This document shows, piece by piece, positions 17,317-25,744 of a DNA stretch of 64,000 nucleotides. This stretch comes from Buttiauxella sp. A111. Lineage in GTDB: Bacteria; Pseudomonadota; Gammaproteobacteria; Enterobacterales; Enterobacteriaceae. Each line of letters starts with the position of its first letter. Position 1 is the stretch's first letter. The position numbers and the translations under genes are program-made. Below the pieces are notes generated by a model, which was not told where the DNA came from, made no database searches, and saw only the letters and a list, made by a program, of their open reading frames with translations. The stretch spans positions 1 through 64,000 of the forward strand of contig NZ_BJFN01000001.1 of the NCBI RefSeq assembly GCF_014189855.1. Reading direction: 5' to 3'.

Positions 17317-18389
17317 TGAGCCAGCCGCTGACGTTAACCCTGACCCGCAAAGCGCCGCGAATATCAGCCGTGCTGGGGTCGCTAATTGTGGTGTTGATGC
17401 TGACATTGCCCTTTCTGACGCTACTGCCCGCCAGCCATCCGCTGAGTCTTTCGACTTACACGCTGACGTTGGTCGGCAAAATTTTATGCTACGCGGTGGT
17501 CGCCATTGCGCTGGATTTGGTGTGGGGATATGCCGGTTTGCTTTCTCTCGGCCACGGTATTTTCTTCGCCCTCGGCGGTTATGCGATGGGCATGTACCTG
17601 ATGCGGCAGGCCGCAGGTGACGGGCTACCCGCGTTTATGTCGTTTCTTTCCTGGAATCAACTGCCGTGGTTTTGGTGGGGCACTCAGCATTTTGCCTGGG
17701 CGCTGGCGTTGATTGTGCTGGTGCCGGGAATACTGGCGTTAGTGTTCGGTTTCTTCGCTTTCCGCTCAAAAATCAAAGGGGTTTATTTCTCGATTATGAC
17801 CCAGGCGTTGACCTACGCCGGAATGCTGCTGTTCTTTCGTAACGAAACGGGCTTTGGCGGTAATAACGGGTTTACCGGATTTACCACGCTGCTGGGTATG
17901 CCAATTACTGCGACGAGCACACGCATTGGCTTGTTTATTGCCACGGTTTTATTGCTGATCGCAAGCCTGGGGATTGGGTTTGCACTGGCGCGCAGCAAGT
18001 TTGGCCGTGTGCTAACCGCCGTGCGCGATGCAGAAAACCGGCTGGTGTTCTGCGGTTACGATCCGCGTGGTTTCAAGCTGCTGGTGTGGACGTTATCCGC
18101 CGTGCTGTGCGGCCTGGCAGGGGCGTTATATGTGCCGCAGGTGGGCATTATCAACCCTGGCGAAATGTCACCGACCAACTCCATCGAAGCGGCAATCTGG
18201 GTGGCACTGGGCGGGCGCGGCACGTTGATCGGCCCGATCCTCGGTGCGGGTTTAGTTAACGGCGCGAAAAGCTACTTCACCATGGCGGTGCCGGAGTACT
18301 GGCAGCTATTTCTGGGGCTGATATTTATCGTCGTTACGCTGTTTTTGCCGCGCGGCGTGATTGGTCTGCTGCGTAAGGGAGAAAAATAA
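17316..18389 (+). CDS. urtC: UrtC urea ABC transporter permease
   Basis: A 357-residue LivM-type permease, partner of UrtB in the inner-membrane channel. About nine to ten hydrophobic segments are visible. Family motifs include LDLVWGYAGLLSLGHGIFFA, the FRSKIKGVYFSIMTQALTYA stretch, NNGFTGFTTLLG, and the ending LFLPRGVIGLLRKGEK. LivM proteins and UrtC share this layout; position between urtB and urtD makes the assignment secure. The start codon overlaps the urtB stop and its own TAA overlaps the urtD ATG by one base, so the three cistrons are tightly coupled. Confidence 0.92.
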   Translation: MSQPLTLTLTRKAPRISAVLGSLIVVLMLTLPFLTLLPASHPLSLSTYTLTLVGKILCYAVVAIALDLVWGYAGLLSLGHGIFFALGGYAMGMYLMRQAAGDGLPAFMSFLSWNQLPWFWWGTQHFAWALALIVLVPGILALVFGFFAFRSKIKGVYFSIMTQALTYAGMLLFFRNETGFGGNNGFTGFTTLLGMPITATSTRIGLFIATVLLLIASLGIGFALARSKFGRVLTAVRDAENRLVFCGYDPRGFKLLVWTLSAVLCGLAGALYVPQVGIINPGEMSPTNSIEAAIWVALGGRGTLIGPILGAGLVNGAKSYFTMAVPEYWQLFLGLIFIVVTLFLPRGVIGLLRKGEK

Positions 18390-19186
18390 TGCAACCCGGC
18401 GAGCCGCTTTTTACCCGGCAGCATGAAGCAGACCGTTATCGTGACCAAACCGATCCGGTACTGATGCTGGAAAACATTAATGTCAGTTTTGATGGCTTCA
18501 AGGCGCTAACGGATTTGTCGCTCAATATCGGCGTCGGTGAACTTCGCTGTGTGATTGGCCCGAATGGAGCCGGGAAAACCACGCTGATGGATGTGATTAC
18601 CGGCAAAACCAGGCCGCAAAGCGGCAGGGCGTTTTATGATCAATCGACCGACCTTATGCGTCTGGAACCCGCTGAGATCGCCAAACGCGGCATTGGGCGA
18701 AAATTCCAGAAACCCACGGTTTTTGAGGCGCTGACGGTGTTCGAGAATCTGGAAATTGCGCAGAAAGCGGATAAATCCGTGTGGGCGAGCCTGCGGGCAA
18801 AACTCAATTCCGAACAGCGCGACCGCATTGATGAAATGCTGATGACGTTACGGCTGGGTTCCGAACGTCATCGCAAAGCCGGTTTGCTTTCACACGGGCA
18901 AAAACAGTTTCTGGAAATCGGTATGTTGCTGGTCCAGGAGCCGCATTTACTGTTGCTGGATGAACCGGCGGCTGGGATGACGGATGCGGAAACGGAGTAT
19001 ACCGCCGAGCTGTTTCGCGGCCTGGCAGGCAAGCATTCGTTGATGGTGGTGGAACACGATATGGGTTTTGTGGAAACCATTGCCGACCACGTGACGGTGC
19101 TGCATCAGGGGCAGGTGCTGGCGCAAGGATCGCTGCGTGAAGTGCAGGCCAATGAGCAGGTGATTGAGGTTTATCTGGGGCGTTAA
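18389..19186 (+). CDS. urtD: UrtD urea ABC transporter ATPase
   Basis: A 265-residue LivG-type ATPase. Walker A is GPNGAGKTT, the Q-loop region is GRKFQKPTVFEALTVFENLE, the signature is LLSHGQKQFLE and Walker B is LLLLDEPAAGM, with the switch histidine in VVEHDMGFVE. The signature reads SHGQK rather than SGGQ, as is usual in UrtD/LivG proteins, so this is not a defect. It powers urea uptake with UrtE. It overlaps the urtC stop by one base. A 184-base spacer with several hairpin repeats separates it from urtE. Confidence 0.92.
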   Translation: MQPGEPLFTRQHEADRYRDQTDPVLMLENINVSFDGFKALTDLSLNIGVGELRCVIGPNGAGKTTLMDVITGKTRPQSGRAFYDQSTDLMRLEPAEIAKRGIGRKFQKPTVFEALTVFENLEIAQKADKSVWASLRAKLNSEQRDRIDEMLMTLRLGSERHRKAGLLSHGQKQFLEIGMLLVQEPHLLLLDEPAAGMTDAETEYTAELFRGLAGKHSLMVVEHDMGFVETIADHVTVLHQGQVLAQGSLREVQANEQVIEVYLGR

Positions 19187-19194
19187 TTTTATCG

Positions 19195-19366
19195 GTGAGG
19201 GAGTTGATGCCCTCACCCTAACCCTCTCCCACAGGAGAGGGAACCGATCTAGTTATTTTCCGCTCTCTCGCAGGAGAGGAAACTGATTTATTTCCCCTTC
19301 TCTCACAAGAGAGGGAACCGATCTATTTTCCCCCTCGCCCTCAGGGAGAGGGCCGGGGTGAGGGTG
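19195..19366. repeat. Tandem hairpin repeats between urtD and urtE
   Basis: Four hairpin modules follow one another: CCCTCTCCC/GAGAGGG, CTCTC/GAGAG, TCTCTC/GAGAGG and CCCTC/GAGGG. The linker GAACCGATCTA appears twice exactly and once as a variant (about 40-base unit), so this is a true tandem array of a short palindromic element. The outermost words CCCTCACCCTAACCC and GGGCCGGGGTGAGGG match the element between urtA and urtB. The last module supplies the GAGGG used as ribosome binding site for urtE at 19371. Confidence 0.75.
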
Positions 19367-19370
19367 GCTT

Positions 19371-20069
19371 ATGCTGCAAGTCAACGATCTAAATCAATAC
19401 TACGGTGGCAGCCATATTCTGCGCAGTGTCTCCTTTGACGCCAAAATCGGCGAAGTCACCTGCCTGCTGGGGCGCAACGGGGTTGGCAAAAGCACTTTAC
19501 TGAAATGCCTGATGGGGCTGATCCCGGCAAAATCAGGCAGTGTGAACTGGCAGCAAAACAACATCACCAACCGCAAACCCCACCAGCGGGTACAGGCGGG
19601 GATTGCGTATGTTCCGCAAGGTCGCGAGATATTCCCGCGTCTGACGGTGGAAGAAAACTTGCTGATGGGGCTTTCACGGTTTTCCGGGCGGGAGGCTAAG
19701 TCGGTGCCGGAGGAAATCTATCAGCTTTTCCCGGTGCTAAAAGAGATGAAACAACGACGCGGTGGCGATCTCTCCGGTGGACAGCAACAGCAACTGGCGA
19801 TTGGCCGGGCGCTGGCCTGTAAACCGCAATTATTGATTCTGGATGAGCCAACCGAAGGCATTCAACCTTCGGTGATTAAGGAGATCGGTCAGGTTATTGG
19901 TCAATTAGCCGCGAAGGGGGATATGGCAATTTTGTTGGTTGAACAGTTTTACGATTTTGCCGCTGATCTTGCCGACAACTATTTAGTGATGTCTCGGGGT
20001 TCGATCATTCAGCGTGGTGCCGGAGCCGATATGGAAACGGATGGGGTGAGGGGGCTGGTAGCGATTTAA
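19371..20069 (+). CDS. urtE: UrtE urea ABC transporter ATPase
   Basis: A 232-residue LivF-type ATPase completing the UrtABCDE importer. It begins MLQVNDLNQYYGGSHIL, as UrtE proteins do. Walker A is GRNGVGKST, the signature is LSGGQQQQLAIGRAL and Walker B is LLILDEPTEGIQPS, with LLVEQFYDF holding the conserved VEQ in place of a switch histidine, normal in LivF/UrtE. The ATG at 19371 uses a ribosome binding site formed by the end of the preceding repeat array. It is the last gene of the urea operon; no urease or nickel genes follow, so imported urea is probably used by the upstream carboxylase/hydrolase pair. Confidence 0.92.
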   Translation: MLQVNDLNQYYGGSHILRSVSFDAKIGEVTCLLGRNGVGKSTLLKCLMGLIPAKSGSVNWQQNNITNRKPHQRVQAGIAYVPQGREIFPRLTVEENLLMGLSRFSGREAKSVPEEIYQLFPVLKEMKQRRGGDLSGGQQQQLAIGRALACKPQLLILDEPTEGIQPSVIKEIGQVIGQLAAKGDMAILLVEQFYDFAADLADNYLVMSRGSIIQRGAGADMETDGVRGLVAI

Positions 20070-20174
20070 GCCGAAAGTGGTCTACTAAAAGAGACACATT
20101 ATGGCCCTTTTGGTGAGCCCATTAGTTGTTTATATTCAGGTAACTTATTGCTATTGCGCCCATGGAGGCCTGAA

Positions 20175-21353
20175 TTGACTGGCATAACAAATGAATTTCA
20201 GCAACCGATCGGCAATGCACTACCAGGCTGGCAACCTTGTCCGCGTCCTGAACGCATCGTTTTGCAAGGGAAATACTGTCATCTCGAACCGCTAACCCAT
20301 AACCATGCAGATTCTTTATGGGCCGCGTGGAGCACAGCGGAGGACGATCGCGGCTGGACGTACTTGAACGTTGGGCCGTTTGATGGGCAACAACAATTTG
20401 TTGATTTTATTGATACCATCGCGCGCAGTCACGACCCGCTGCACTATGCGGTTATCGACGAATTGACGGGTAAGGCGGTCGGCACATTAGCATTAATGCG
20501 CATCGACCCGGCAAACGGCGTGGTTGAAGTCGGTTTCGTCATGTATTCCCCTTGGTTACAACGCACCGTACAGGCAACAGAAGCTCATTTTCTGCTGATG
20601 AAATATGCTTTTGGGCTGGGATATCGTCGCTATGAGTGGAAATGCGACAGCCTGAATGCGCCGTCGCGCCATGCGGCAATTCGCCTCGGATTCCGTTATG
20701 AAGGGTTGTTCCGCCAGGCCGTTGTGTATAAGCAGCGTACTCGTGATACCGCGTGGTTTTCGATTCTTGATAGCGAGTGGCCAACGATAGAGCAGGCATT
20801 TGAACGCTGGCTTTCCGTTGAAAACATGCCTGATGGCGCGCAGAAGCTGGGCTTGTCGCAGATTCGTGAGAACCTGGTGTCCGTGCGGGCTCCCACAACC
20901 AGACAAACAGTGCAGGTAAGAGCACTGGATGCGAGTGATTACGCGGCGTGGAGGGTTTTATGGCAAGGGTATTTATCGTTCTACAACACCCAACTGAGCG
21001 ATGAACTAAGTCAGCTAACCTGGCAACGAATGTGCGATCCTGCCGAGCCGATGTTTGCGTTGGGGGCGTTTGATGAACAGGGTAAAATGCTTGGATTTAC
21101 CCATATGGTTTACCACCGTGGGACCTGGTCGGCAGACGATCATTGCTATCTTGAGGATCTGTTTACCGCCCCAGAATCACGCGGCAAAGGTGTTGGACGC
21201 GCGCTGATTGAAGCGGTGTATCAGCATGCTCAGGCGAGAGGTTCTCAACGGGTGTACTGGCATACTCATGAAACCAATGCGGCGGGCCAGGCGTTATACG
21301 ACAAGTTAGCGGATAAGTCTGGGTTTATTCAGTATCAGAAAGACGTGAAATAG
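20175..21353 (+). CDS. Fused double GNAT acetyltransferase
   Basis: A 392-residue protein made of two acetyltransferase domains. The N-terminal half (about 30-215) is RimJ/RimL-like, with HLEPLTHNHADSLW, VGTLALMRIDPANGVVEVGFVMYSPWLQ and NAPSRHAAIRLGFRYEG. The C-terminal half (about 245-392) is a separate GNAT with DLFTAPESRGKGVGRALIEAVY (the acetyl-CoA loop RGKGVG) and NAAGQALYDKLADKSGF. The first domain may modify N-termini or small amines; the second resembles small-molecule acetyltransferases. I assign the TTG at 20175 as start because GGAGG lies 6 bases upstream. It is alone between the urea operon and convergent ydeE. Confidence 0.8.
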   Translation: MTGITNEFQQPIGNALPGWQPCPRPERIVLQGKYCHLEPLTHNHADSLWAAWSTAEDDRGWTYLNVGPFDGQQQFVDFIDTIARSHDPLHYAVIDELTGKAVGTLALMRIDPANGVVEVGFVMYSPWLQRTVQATEAHFLLMKYAFGLGYRRYEWKCDSLNAPSRHAAIRLGFRYEGLFRQAVVYKQRTRDTAWFSILDSEWPTIEQAFERWLSVENMPDGAQKLGLSQIRENLVSVRAPTTRQTVQVRALDASDYAAWRVLWQGYLSFYNTQLSDELSQLTWQRMCDPAEPMFALGAFDEQGKMLGFTHMVYHRGTWSADDHCYLEDLFTAPESRGKGVGRALIEAVYQHAQARGSQRVYWHTHETNAAGQALYDKLADKSGFIQYQKDVK

Positions 21354-21361
21354 TATTGTCG

Positions 21362-21387
21362 GGTGGATTCGCGTCGCGACATCCACC
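21362..21387. repeat. REP-like palindrome between convergent genes
   Basis: GGTGGAT (21362-21368) pairs with ATCCACC (21381-21387), with an inner TCGCG/CGCGA stem. A relative with the same outer words lies at 54957-54989. It lies between the stops of the GNAT gene and ydeE and may serve as a bidirectional terminator. Confidence 0.6.
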
Positions 21388-21398
21388 ACGATATCCAG

Positions 21399-22598
21399 CT
21401 AGGCCATAACCCGTTGCGGTTTTACGGCAATCCCTTTCACAACCATGAGATACGCCAGCAAAATCGCCACCATCAGCACCACAAAAAGCATAAATGGCGG
21501 CATCCAGGTCAACATTAACCCCGTGAAAAGCGGGTTACATGCACCGCCTAACCACCCCAGTTGCTGCGCGGAGAAGTAGCTCGCTTTCAGTCCTGGCGGT
21601 GCGATGTTATCGACCAGCATATATTCGCCCGGTGCGAAGATAAGCTCGCCAATGGTAAACACCGCAGCCGATAACCCCCACAAAAGCAGGTTGTCGCCCG
21701 AAATCATAAAGCCTGCCAGTCCAGCCATAAAAAATAGCGTGCCGTAAAACATCAGCTTTTGGATGTTGTCCGGGCGAATGCGTTTGCCGACCATATACTG
21801 GAAAACCACCACTACAAACGCGTTGACCGGAAGTACTACGCCGACCACTTTTTGAGCCAAATCTGAATCTGAGATAGCAATGGCATATTGTGATAAACAG
21901 GCGGCAAAAGAGCCAAAAACTAATGAGCCAAGAAATGCCGATAAGGTGAAATACATTAGCGCCTTATCTTTGAGCATCAGGCTCGGAGAAAGCCTGGTGC
22001 TGCTTTGCTGTATTTCACTTACCGGAACGCTGTGTACATAACGGCTAATGACGATAAACGGAATGATCGCCGTCAGGCCGGATAACCAGAATGGCAGGTT
22101 CGTGCTGTAGAGTACGGCCAGCGTGCCAATCGGTGGGCCAACCGTCCAACCGATATTGGCAAAGGTATAATTGAGAGAGAAGATTTTTGGTTTCTGGTGA
22201 GTTTCCAGCGTATCGGCGAAATAGCCTTTTAGCACGGTCGCAAAGACCGAATAAGCGCAGTTAATGAGCGAGTAAAACACCACCACCAAAATGGCATTAC
22301 CGACCAGGGGGATGGCCACAAATCCACCCAGGAAAATAATAATCGCCAGCAGCATGCATTTTTTCTTATCGAACTTATCTGCCAGGATGCCAAACCATAA
22401 ACTGAAAACGACCCCAGTGGTGAGCGCAATGGTCAACGCCATACCAATTTCGGTGAGTGGCATGTTGTAGTTGCGGGAAAGGTAAATGGTCATGAAGGGG
22501 AGCGTCAGCCCACGTCCTACCGTAAGCAACAGGGAGGAGAGCAGTAACACGCTGATGGAGAGATGTTTGCCTGAAAATCGCGATGCTAAAGAAACCAT
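21399..22598 (-). CDS. ydeE: YdeE family MFS efflux transporter
   Basis: A 399-residue twelve-span major facilitator protein matching E. coli YdeE (395 aa) along its length: GRGLTLPFMTIYLSR, the motif A variant FGILADKFDKKKCM, NCAYSVFATVLKGYFAD and ELIFAPGEYMLVD. YdeE in E. coli is a putative exporter linked to dipeptide and drug efflux; the natural substrate here is unknown. It is divergent from eamA with a 189-base gap, as both genes are neighbours near the mar locus in E. coli. In that gap I see AT-rich promoter-like sequence but no operator I can name. Confidence 0.88.
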   Translation of the reverse strand: MVSLASRFSGKHLSISVLLLSSLLLTVGRGLTLPFMTIYLSRNYNMPLTEIGMALTIALTTGVVFSLWFGILADKFDKKKCMLLAIIIFLGGFVAIPLVGNAILVVVFYSLINCAYSVFATVLKGYFADTLETHQKPKIFSLNYTFANIGWTVGPPIGTLAVLYSTNLPFWLSGLTAIIPFIVISRYVHSVPVSEIQQSSTRLSPSLMLKDKALMYFTLSAFLGSLVFGSFAACLSQYAIAISDSDLAQKVVGVVLPVNAFVVVVFQYMVGKRIRPDNIQKLMFYGTLFFMAGLAGFMISGDNLLLWGLSAAVFTIGELIFAPGEYMLVDNIAPPGLKASYFSAQQLGWLGGACNPLFTGLMLTWMPPFMLFVVLMVAILLAYLMVVKGIAVKPQRVMA

Positions 22599-22787
22599 TT
22601 TATCGTTTGTTTTTATTAATGATTAATCGGGGGAACTCAGATTTACCATGAAGATTTGGCAAAGTATAGATGCAGTTTTTAAGGTGTTGCTTTCTGTACT
22701 GAAGCTTAAATGTGTCATCTGTATCTATTCACGCTGCTGATTTAGCTTTAAGTTTTAACAAAAATGCAATAACAACAGGGGAAGCAA

Positions 22788-23681
22788 ATGACGCGTAAAG
22801 ATGGACTGCTGGCGATGCTCGTCGTCGTGGTGTGGGGGCTGAATTTTGTCGTGATTAAAATGGGGTTGCATAATATGCCGCCGTTGTTGTTGGCTGGTCT
22901 GCGCTTCCTGCTGGTTGCGTTCCCCGCATTACTGTTTGTCGCTCGTCCGAAAATTCCCTTTCGCTTACTTGCCGCTTACGGGCTGACGATAAGCTTTGGG
23001 CAGTTTGCGTTTTTGTTTAGTGCCATTAAGTTTGGCATGCCCGCAGGCCTTGCTTCGCTGGTGCTTCAGGCGCAGGCATTCTTCACCATTATTCTGGGGG
23101 CGTGCGTCTTTAAAGAACGTCTGCAAGGAAAGCAATTAGCGGGAATTACCCTTGCCGTTATCGGAGTGCTGGTACTGATTGAAGGTAGTCTTGGTGGGCA
23201 GCATGTGGCGTTGCTCGGCTTTATGCTGACGCTAGCCGCGGCGTTCAGTTGGGCGTGCGGCAATATCTTCAATAAGAAAATTATGCAGTTAGAAGCGCGT
23301 CCGCCGATTATGTCTTTGGTGGTGTGGAGTGCTTTAATCCCTGTGCTGCCATTCTTTGCCGCCAGTCTCTTATTCGATGGCCCATCTTTGATGTGGCAAA
23401 GCCTGATTGCCATTGATATGACGACTATGTTGTCGTTGGTCTATCTGGCGTTTGTGGCAACGATTGTGGGCTATGGGATTTGGGGAAGTTTGCTGGGACG
23501 ATACGAAACCTGGCGTGTTGCGCCGCTATCGTTACTGGTGCCAGTGGTTGGGATGGCGAGTGCCGCATGGCTTTTGGACGAAACGCTTTCTCTGACACAG
23601 CTAGCGGGGGCGTTGCTGATTATGGGCGGTTTGTATATTAACGTCTTTGGTTTGCGGGTACGCAGGACGGTGGTGAGTTAA
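22788..23681 (+). CDS. eamA: EamA O-acetylserine/cysteine exporter
   Basis: A 297-residue protein of ten predicted membrane spans made of two EamA (DMT) repeats, essentially the same as E. coli EamA/YdeD (299 aa). Shared stretches include VVVVWGLNFVVIKMGLHNMP, FGMPAGLASLVLQAQAFFTI, GFMLTLAAAFSWACGNIFNKK and GRYETWRVAPLSLLVPVVG. It exports O-acetylserine and cysteine pathway metabolites from the cytoplasm. AGGGGAAG precedes the ATG. It ends in a strong bidirectional hairpin shared with convergent marB. Confidence 0.93.
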   Translation: MTRKDGLLAMLVVVVWGLNFVVIKMGLHNMPPLLLAGLRFLLVAFPALLFVARPKIPFRLLAAYGLTISFGQFAFLFSAIKFGMPAGLASLVLQAQAFFTIILGACVFKERLQGKQLAGITLAVIGVLVLIEGSLGGQHVALLGFMLTLAAAFSWACGNIFNKKIMQLEARPPIMSLVVWSALIPVLPFFAASLLFDGPSLMWQSLIAIDMTTMLSLVYLAFVATIVGYGIWGSLLGRYETWRVAPLSLLVPVVGMASAAWLLDETLSLTQLAGALLIMGGLYINVFGLRVRRTVVS

Positions 23682-23685
23682 TTCT

Positions 23686-23711
23686 GGCGGGATCGGTGAG
23701 AAGATCCCGCC
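23686..23711. terminator. Bidirectional terminator between eamA and marB
   Basis: Perfect 9-bp stem GGCGGGATC/GATCCCGCC with an 8-nt loop, located 4 bases after the eamA stop and 10 bases before the marB stop on the other strand. No long T run on either side. Confidence 0.65.
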
Positions 23712-23721
23712 GCAGCGATGA

Positions 23722-23931
23722 TCAGTTGCTGTTATTTTGATAGTAGGGCGTACCCAGCCATTCAGACTTTTCACCTATCATGTGGCCGTTGTCGCCAGAG
23801 TTGTCAGCGGCTGGGATAATCATGTTGCCTTGATTAGCTTGCGTGGCACTGAATGGGCTCGATTGCTCTGCCAGAGCATTAGCGGAGGCCAGAATCAACA
23901 GCAGGCTCGCGCTCGAGATAAAACGTTTCAT
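23722..23931 (-). CDS. marB: MarB, periplasmic protein of the mar operon
   Basis: A 69-residue secreted protein with a signal peptide (cleavage near ANALA-EQ). It matches E. coli MarB (72 aa) in position, length and its C-terminal pattern HMIGEKSEWLGTPYYQ, while the middle is poorly conserved. In E. coli MarB lowers marA transcription by an unclear indirect mechanism. It lies 52 bases after marA in the marRAB order. Confidence 0.88.
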   Translation of the reverse strand: MKRFISSASLLLILASANALAEQSSPFSATQANQGNMIIPAADNSGDNGHMIGEKSEWLGTPYYQNNSN

Positions 23932-23983
23932 AAATCCTCGGTGCCTGAATCAACAGGCCGTTGCATAGCATTTGTTAATAATA

Positions 23984-24358
23984 TTAATGATTTAGCGGAT
24001 GAATATACTTTCCTTCACCACCTGAACACGCAACGCGGAATCGATGAGGTGGTACAGAAAAATAATTCTTGAACGTGCGGGTGAGTGTCTGTTGTGACTC
24101 AAACCCGTATTGTTCTGCTAAATAGAGAATCGGCTCGTCACTTTGTTTCAGTTTGAGAGCGATCTCGGTCAATTTGCGATTGCGGATGTATTGGCCTAAT
24201 GAATGGCCGGTTTCTTTTTTAAACATCCTTTGCAGGTGCCACTTTGAGTAGCCTGAACGCTGCGAAACCTTCTCAAGCGAAAGAGGGTTTTCCAGGTTCT
24301 CTTCTATCCAGTCCAAAATACTTTGAATTGTTACTGAATCATTGTTCCGTCTGGACAT
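23984..24358 (-). CDS. marA: MarA multiple antibiotic resistance activator
   Basis: A 124-residue AraC/XylS-type activator composed only of the two helix-turn-helix DNA-binding units. It is nearly identical to E. coli Mar[41 protein letters not shown], and the second HTH around [14 protein letters not shown]. It binds marboxes to activate efflux (acrAB-tolC), micF and stress genes and its own operon. The C-terminus ends PLNH, a few residues shorter than in E. coli. It starts 14 bases after the marR stop, so it is co-transcribed with marR. Confidence 0.95.
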   Translation of the reverse strand: MSRRNNDSVTIQSILDWIEENLENPLSLEKVSQRSGYSKWHLQRMFKKETGHSLGQYIRNRKLTEIALKLKQSDEPILYLAEQYGFESQQTLTRTFKNYFSVPPHRFRVACSGGEGKYIHPLNH

Positions 24359-24372
24359 GGTTTCACCACTTA

Positions 24373-24813
24373 TCAGGTTTGCGGCAAGACTTTTGTCAGG
24401 AGTTGATAAAGCATATCCACTTCGTCTGCCTTTAGGTTTTTAGTCAGTTCTTGATGCAGGTTTTGTCCCACCAACTGGTGGCATTTCTCACACAACGTTT
24501 TCCCTTCGGGAGTCAGCCGTATCAGTACGCCACGTTTATCATTGGGATTCGGTAAGCGTTCGACCCATCCTTTACATAACAGGCGGTCTAACATGCGCGT
24601 TAGCGCGCCGAGGTCGACTGACAACGCTTTTTTCAGTTCCACTGGTTGTACACATGCTTCGCAATAAATAGTGCATAACACCTTAAATTGCGTAGCAGTA
24701 ATATCCAGCGGGGAGAGATGCTCGTTTAGCAGGCGGTCTTTATGCTGGTTAACCATGTGGATCAGTCTTCCGAGGGGAATAACTTCGTTAAACAGATCGT
24801 TTGTATTTTTCAC
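24373..24813 (-). CDS. marR: MarR repressor of the mar operon
   Basis: A 146-residue winged-helix repressor very close to E. coli MarR (144 aa). The DNA-binding part [31 protein letters not shown] is conserved. All six cysteines of E. coli MarR are present at the same numbers: 47, 51, 54, 80, 108 and 111, including Cys80, which is oxidised by copper to release the repressor. It binds phenolic ligands such as salicylate. The start is a GTG (24811-24813), as in E. coli, and its ribosome binding region overlaps the second MarR operator site. First gene of marRAB. Confidence 0.95.
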   Translation of the reverse strand: MKNTNDLFNEVIPLGRLIHMVNQHKDRLLNEHLSPLDITATQFKVLCTIYCEACVQPVELKKALSVDLGALTRMLDRLLCKGWVERLPNPNDKRGVLIRLTPEGKTLCEKCHQLVGQNLHQELTKNLKADEVDMLYQLLTKVLPQT

Positions 24814-24817
24814 TATG

Positions 24818-24878
24818 ATTGCCCAGGCAAGTATATTTAATCACGGTGGATATTATTGCTCAGGCAAGCATAAGTCAA
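24818..24878 (-). promoter_or_regulatory. marO: marRAB promoter with two MarR sites
   Basis: On the minus strand a -35 TTGACT (24873-24878) and -10 TAATAT (24850-24855) are 17 bases apart. Two MarR dyads of the TTGCC(T)-GGGCAA type lie at 24855-24870 (site I, in the spacer) and 24818-24832 (site II, next to the marR start). The arrangement is the same as in E. coli marO. Confidence 0.85.
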
Positions 24879-24891
24879 CGTGATGAGTCGG

Positions 24892-24911
24892 TGATGCCAC
24901 AAATTGCTAAA
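24892..24911. promoter_or_regulatory. Marbox upstream of marRAB
   Basis: GATGCCACAAATTGCTAAAA closely matches the E. coli marbox (GATGCCAC...GCTAAA) and sits just upstream of the marRAB -35 element. It is the expected autoactivation site for MarA, SoxS and Rob, and lies in the 198-base region shared with divergent marC. Confidence 0.8.
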
Positions 24912-25011
24912 ACGGTTCAGTTTTAACATTAAGACGCATCCTTTAACGAAAGTCGCCAGGGTTGGCTGCTATACTCAGCAACGCATAAGCAACCGACGTT
25001 AAGGACTAAAG

Positions 25012-25683
25012 ATGGTGGAGTTAGTTAAGGCCGTAGGGTTGGGGCTGGTGGTATTGTTGCCGCTAGCTAACCCATTGACTACGGTAGCATTGTTCCTTGG
25101 TCTCGCCGGAGATATGAACAAAAAGGCCCGTGATAAAACTGCGTTAATGGCGTCAGTCAACGTATTCATTATCATGATGGTCGCGTATTACGCAGGTCAG
25201 GTTGTGATGAATACCTTTGGTATTTCCATACCTGGCTTGCGTATTGCGGGTGGGCTGATTGTTGCCTTCATTGGTTTCCGCATGTTGTTCCCACAACAAA
25301 AAGCGCATGAATCACTGGAAGCAAACACCAAAGCCCAGGAGATGGAAGAAGAACCGGATACCAACATTGCCTTTGTACCTCTCGCCATGCCAAGCACTGC
25401 GGGGCCAGGTACCATAGCAATGATTATCAGTTCGTCGTCGACCATTGAACACGGTGTCGATTTTGCCAATTGGGTTGTGCTGGTGGCCCCACCAATTATT
25501 TTTGCCCTGGTGGGGATAATCTTGTGGGGAAGTTTACGCAGTTCTGGCGCGATTATGCGGATGGTGGGCAAAAGCGGCATTGAAGCTATTTCCCGCCTGA
25601 TGGGGTTCTTGCTGGTTTGTATGGGCGTGCAGTTTATTATTAACGGCATACTGGAAATTATTACTCATTTCCCAGCCAGTTAA
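25012..25683 (+). CDS. marC: MarC family inner-membrane protein
   Basis: A 223-residue protein with six predicted membrane spans, strongly matching E. coli MarC (221 aa): [68 protein letters not shown] and the ending [13 protein letters not shown]. Despite its name it is not needed for multiple antibiotic resistance in E. coli and its function is unknown. It is divergent from marRAB over the marO region. Convergent with sotB, with a perfect 9-bp hairpin between them. Confidence 0.93.
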   Translation: MVELVKAVGLGLVVLLPLANPLTTVALFLGLAGDMNKKARDKTALMASVNVFIIMMVAYYAGQVVMNTFGISIPGLRIAGGLIVAFIGFRMLFPQQKAHESLEANTKAQEMEEEPDTNIAFVPLAMPSTAGPGTIAMIISSSSTIEHGVDFANWVVLVAPPIIFALVGIILWGSLRSSGAIMRMVGKSGIEAISRLMGFLLVCMGVQFIINGILEIITHFPAS

Positions 25684-25706
25684 TCAGACGTCTACGTAAG
25701 GAAAGG

Positions 25707-25738
25707 GATGTCGGGTGAGCGTTGCGCCGCCCGACATC
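25707..25738. terminator. Bidirectional hairpin between marC and sotB
   Basis: GATGTCGGG (25707-25715) pairs perfectly with CCCGACATC (25730-25738) across a GC-rich loop. It sits between the convergent stops of marC and sotB. REP-like in composition. Confidence 0.6.
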
Positions 25739-25744
25739 GCTACA

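Noticed and set aside
15634-19366. CRISPR array or insertion sequence in the urt spacers
   Set aside because: The repeats are palindromic modules with no unique spacers, no cas genes, and no transposase.
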